DNA of 6,191 nt, taken from assembly GCA_029263275.1 (NCBI GenBank), contig JAJCXU010000269.1, positions 1-6,191 on the forward strand. The letters run 5' to 3'. Below, in pieces: positions 5,201-6,191 of the stretch. The notes beneath the pieces are model-generated. The model was given only the letters and a program-made list of their open reading frames with translations. It was not told where the DNA came from and did no database searches. How positions within the stretch are numbered: position 1 is the stretch's first letter; each line of letters starts with the position of its first letter. The translations under genes and the position numbers were made by a program. Source of the stretch: Ilumatobacter sp. (GTDB lineage Bacteria > Actinomycetota > Acidimicrobiia > Acidimicrobiales > Ilumatobacteraceae).

Positions 5201-6191
5201 GTGAAAGCAATCGCCGCGCTCATCTTCGGAACCATCGGCTTCGTCCTGTCGATCCCGCTCGTCTTCGCCAACGGCGGCGACTCGACCGGCGTTTACGCCT
5301 GCGGACAACTCGGAACCATCCTCGACACCATCCGCACCCTCGAGTCAGGCGGCAACTATCAGATCGAATCCGGCGGATCCAGCGCATCGGGCGCCTATCA
5401 GTACATCGACACCACCTGGCGCTATTGGGCTGGCGAAGCCGACGTCTCGACCGACCTCTACCCCACCGCCGCTTCGGCACCCGACTTCATCCAAGACCAA
5501 GTTGCTGGCGTCAACGTCTCTGCGATCCTCGCCGACAACGACAACTCCGTCGACGCCGTCCCCATCGTCTGGTACTACCCCGCCGCCCTCGACGATCCCT
5601 CTTGGATGGACCGCATCCCCGCACCCACAGCCGGCAACACCCTCACCGTCCGCGAGTACCAAACCCGCTGGCTCGACACCTACAACGAGAAGGCCGAAGC
5701 CAGCGGCGAGAACGCAATCACGTGCGGGCCGACCGTCGTCACCGGCGACTGGGCACTGCCCGCTCCACGAGAAGTCATCGGCGAGAACACTCTCGACGAC
5801 CCGCACCACGACTACCCCGCCTGGGACTTCATGATCCCCGCCGGCACACCCATCTACGCAATCACCGGCGGCACCGTCGCCAACGTCGGCACCTGGACCG
5901 GCAACTGGTGGGCAGCCGGCTGCGGCGGCAACAACCCGCCAGCGGCTTGCACCTCGTGCGGCGTCGGAATCACCATCCAGCACCCCGACGGCCTCCGCCA
6001 CACCTATTGCCACAACAGCAGAAGCCACGTCGGCGAAGGCGACGCAGTCGCACCCGGCCAGCACATCGCTGACTCCGGAAACAGCGGCCGCTCAGGCGGC
6101 GCCCATCTCCACCTCGAACTCCGCATCAACGGCATCCGCCACTGCCCCCAACCCCTCCTCGACGCCCTCTACCACGGAACGCCGATCCCGC
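5201..6191 (+). CDS. Secreted transglycosylase-like / M23 peptidase (partial at right edge)
   Basis: A cell-wall hydrolase that would open peptidoglycan for the secretion apparatus (VirB1-like role). 330 residues are visible and no stop occurs before the edge. After GTG, MKAIAALIFGTIGFVLSIPL reads as a signal or anchor helix (about 3-23). Residues about 37-78 form a lysozyme-like transglycosylase domain with LESGGNY (47-53, likely catalytic Glu48) and ASGAYQYIDTTW (62-73). From about 183 on there is a LytM/M23 zinc peptidase domain: HHDYPAWD (202-209), IPAGTPIYAITGGTV (212-226), HTYCH (267-271) and HLHLEL (302-307). The likely metal ligands are a His of 202/203, Asp209 and His304. Cysteines at 34, 175, 241, 250, 253, 270 and 315 suggest disulfides outside the cell. 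Start choice rests on the signal-like N terminus; no good Shine-Dalgarno precedes it and no in-frame ATG lies in the gap upstream. Confidence 0.92.
   Translation, partial: MKAIAALIFGTIGFVLSIPLVFANGGDSTGVYACGQLGTILDTIRTLESGGNYQIESGGSSASGAYQYIDTTWRYWAGEADVSTDLYPTAASAPDFIQDQVAGVNVSAILADNDNSVDAVPIVWYYPAALDDPSWMDRIPAPTAGNTLTVREYQTRWLDTYNEKAEASGENAITCGPTVVTGDWALPAPREVIGENTLDDPHHDYPAWDFMIPAGTPIYAITGGTVANVGTWTGNWWAAGCGGNNPPAACTSCGVGITIQHPDGLRHTYCHNSRSHVGEGDAVAPGQHIADSGNSGRSGGAHLHLELRINGIRHCPQPLLDALYHGTPIP

Noticed and set aside
5345..6064. A 239-residue minus-strand open frame rich in Val, Gly and Ala.
   Set aside because: It is antisense to the hydrolase, whose frame carries clear catalytic motifs; the composition is typical of a mirror frame in high-GC DNA.
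1..6191. CRISPR arrays, tRNA or rRNA genes, insertion sequences, attachment sites.
   Set aside because: No regularly spaced repeats, no tRNA-like fold or conserved rRNA stretch, no transposase, and no recognisable direct repeat pair were seen by eye.

Overview
The window holds part of a compact type IV secretion / conjugation module from a high-GC bacterium. The gene set points to Actinomycetota: a SCO6880-type PrgI-like protein is followed by a separate VirB4-like ATPase, with a TrbL/VirB6-like membrane protein, a VirB8/TcpC-like single-pass protein, and a transglycosylase-like/M23 cell-wall hydrolase. No VirB7, VirB9 or VirB10 homologue of the kind used to cross an outer membrane is visible, which fits a monoderm host. 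I suspect an integrative conjugative element or conjugative plasmid. No relaxase, coupling protein, integrase, origin of transfer or attachment site is visible, so the type of element cannot be decided here. The exact lineage is not determinable by eye.

Layout. Five genes lie on the minus strand and read right to left from about 5066 to beyond the left edge. In transcription order they are a small pilin-like protein (5066-4614), a VirB8-like protein (4607-3882), a polytopic VirB6/TrbL-like protein (3882-2551), the SCO6880-family protein (2551-1043), and a VirB4-type ATPase (1043 to before base 1, cut by the window). The first junction is a 6-base gap. The next three are all one-base TGATG stop/start overlaps, so the set is almost certainly one translationally coupled operon. 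On the plus strand, diverging from the operon, a secreted two-domain peptidoglycan hydrolase starts at 5201 and runs off the right edge. No stretch longer than 300 bases lacks a gene.

The only real intergenic space is 5067-5200 (134 bases), between the divergent units. It contains two perfect inverted repeats (10-base outer arms, 9-base inner arms) that share exactly the same centre of symmetry at 5158.5. It also has a separate 8-bp hairpin just upstream of the pilin ribosome binding site. This is the best candidate for the control region of the whole module and the least explained part of the window.

How it fits together (inference from family knowledge). The hydrolase opens the cell wall (VirB1-like role). 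The VirB6-like and VirB8-like proteins form the membrane channel and its scaffold. The SCO6880 protein supplies the VirB3-like membrane anchor and what looks like the VirB4 N-terminal region. The ATPase supplies the motor, and the small two-helix protein may be the pilin or channel subunit. The VirB3/VirB4 functions appear to be redistributed over two coupled polypeptides.
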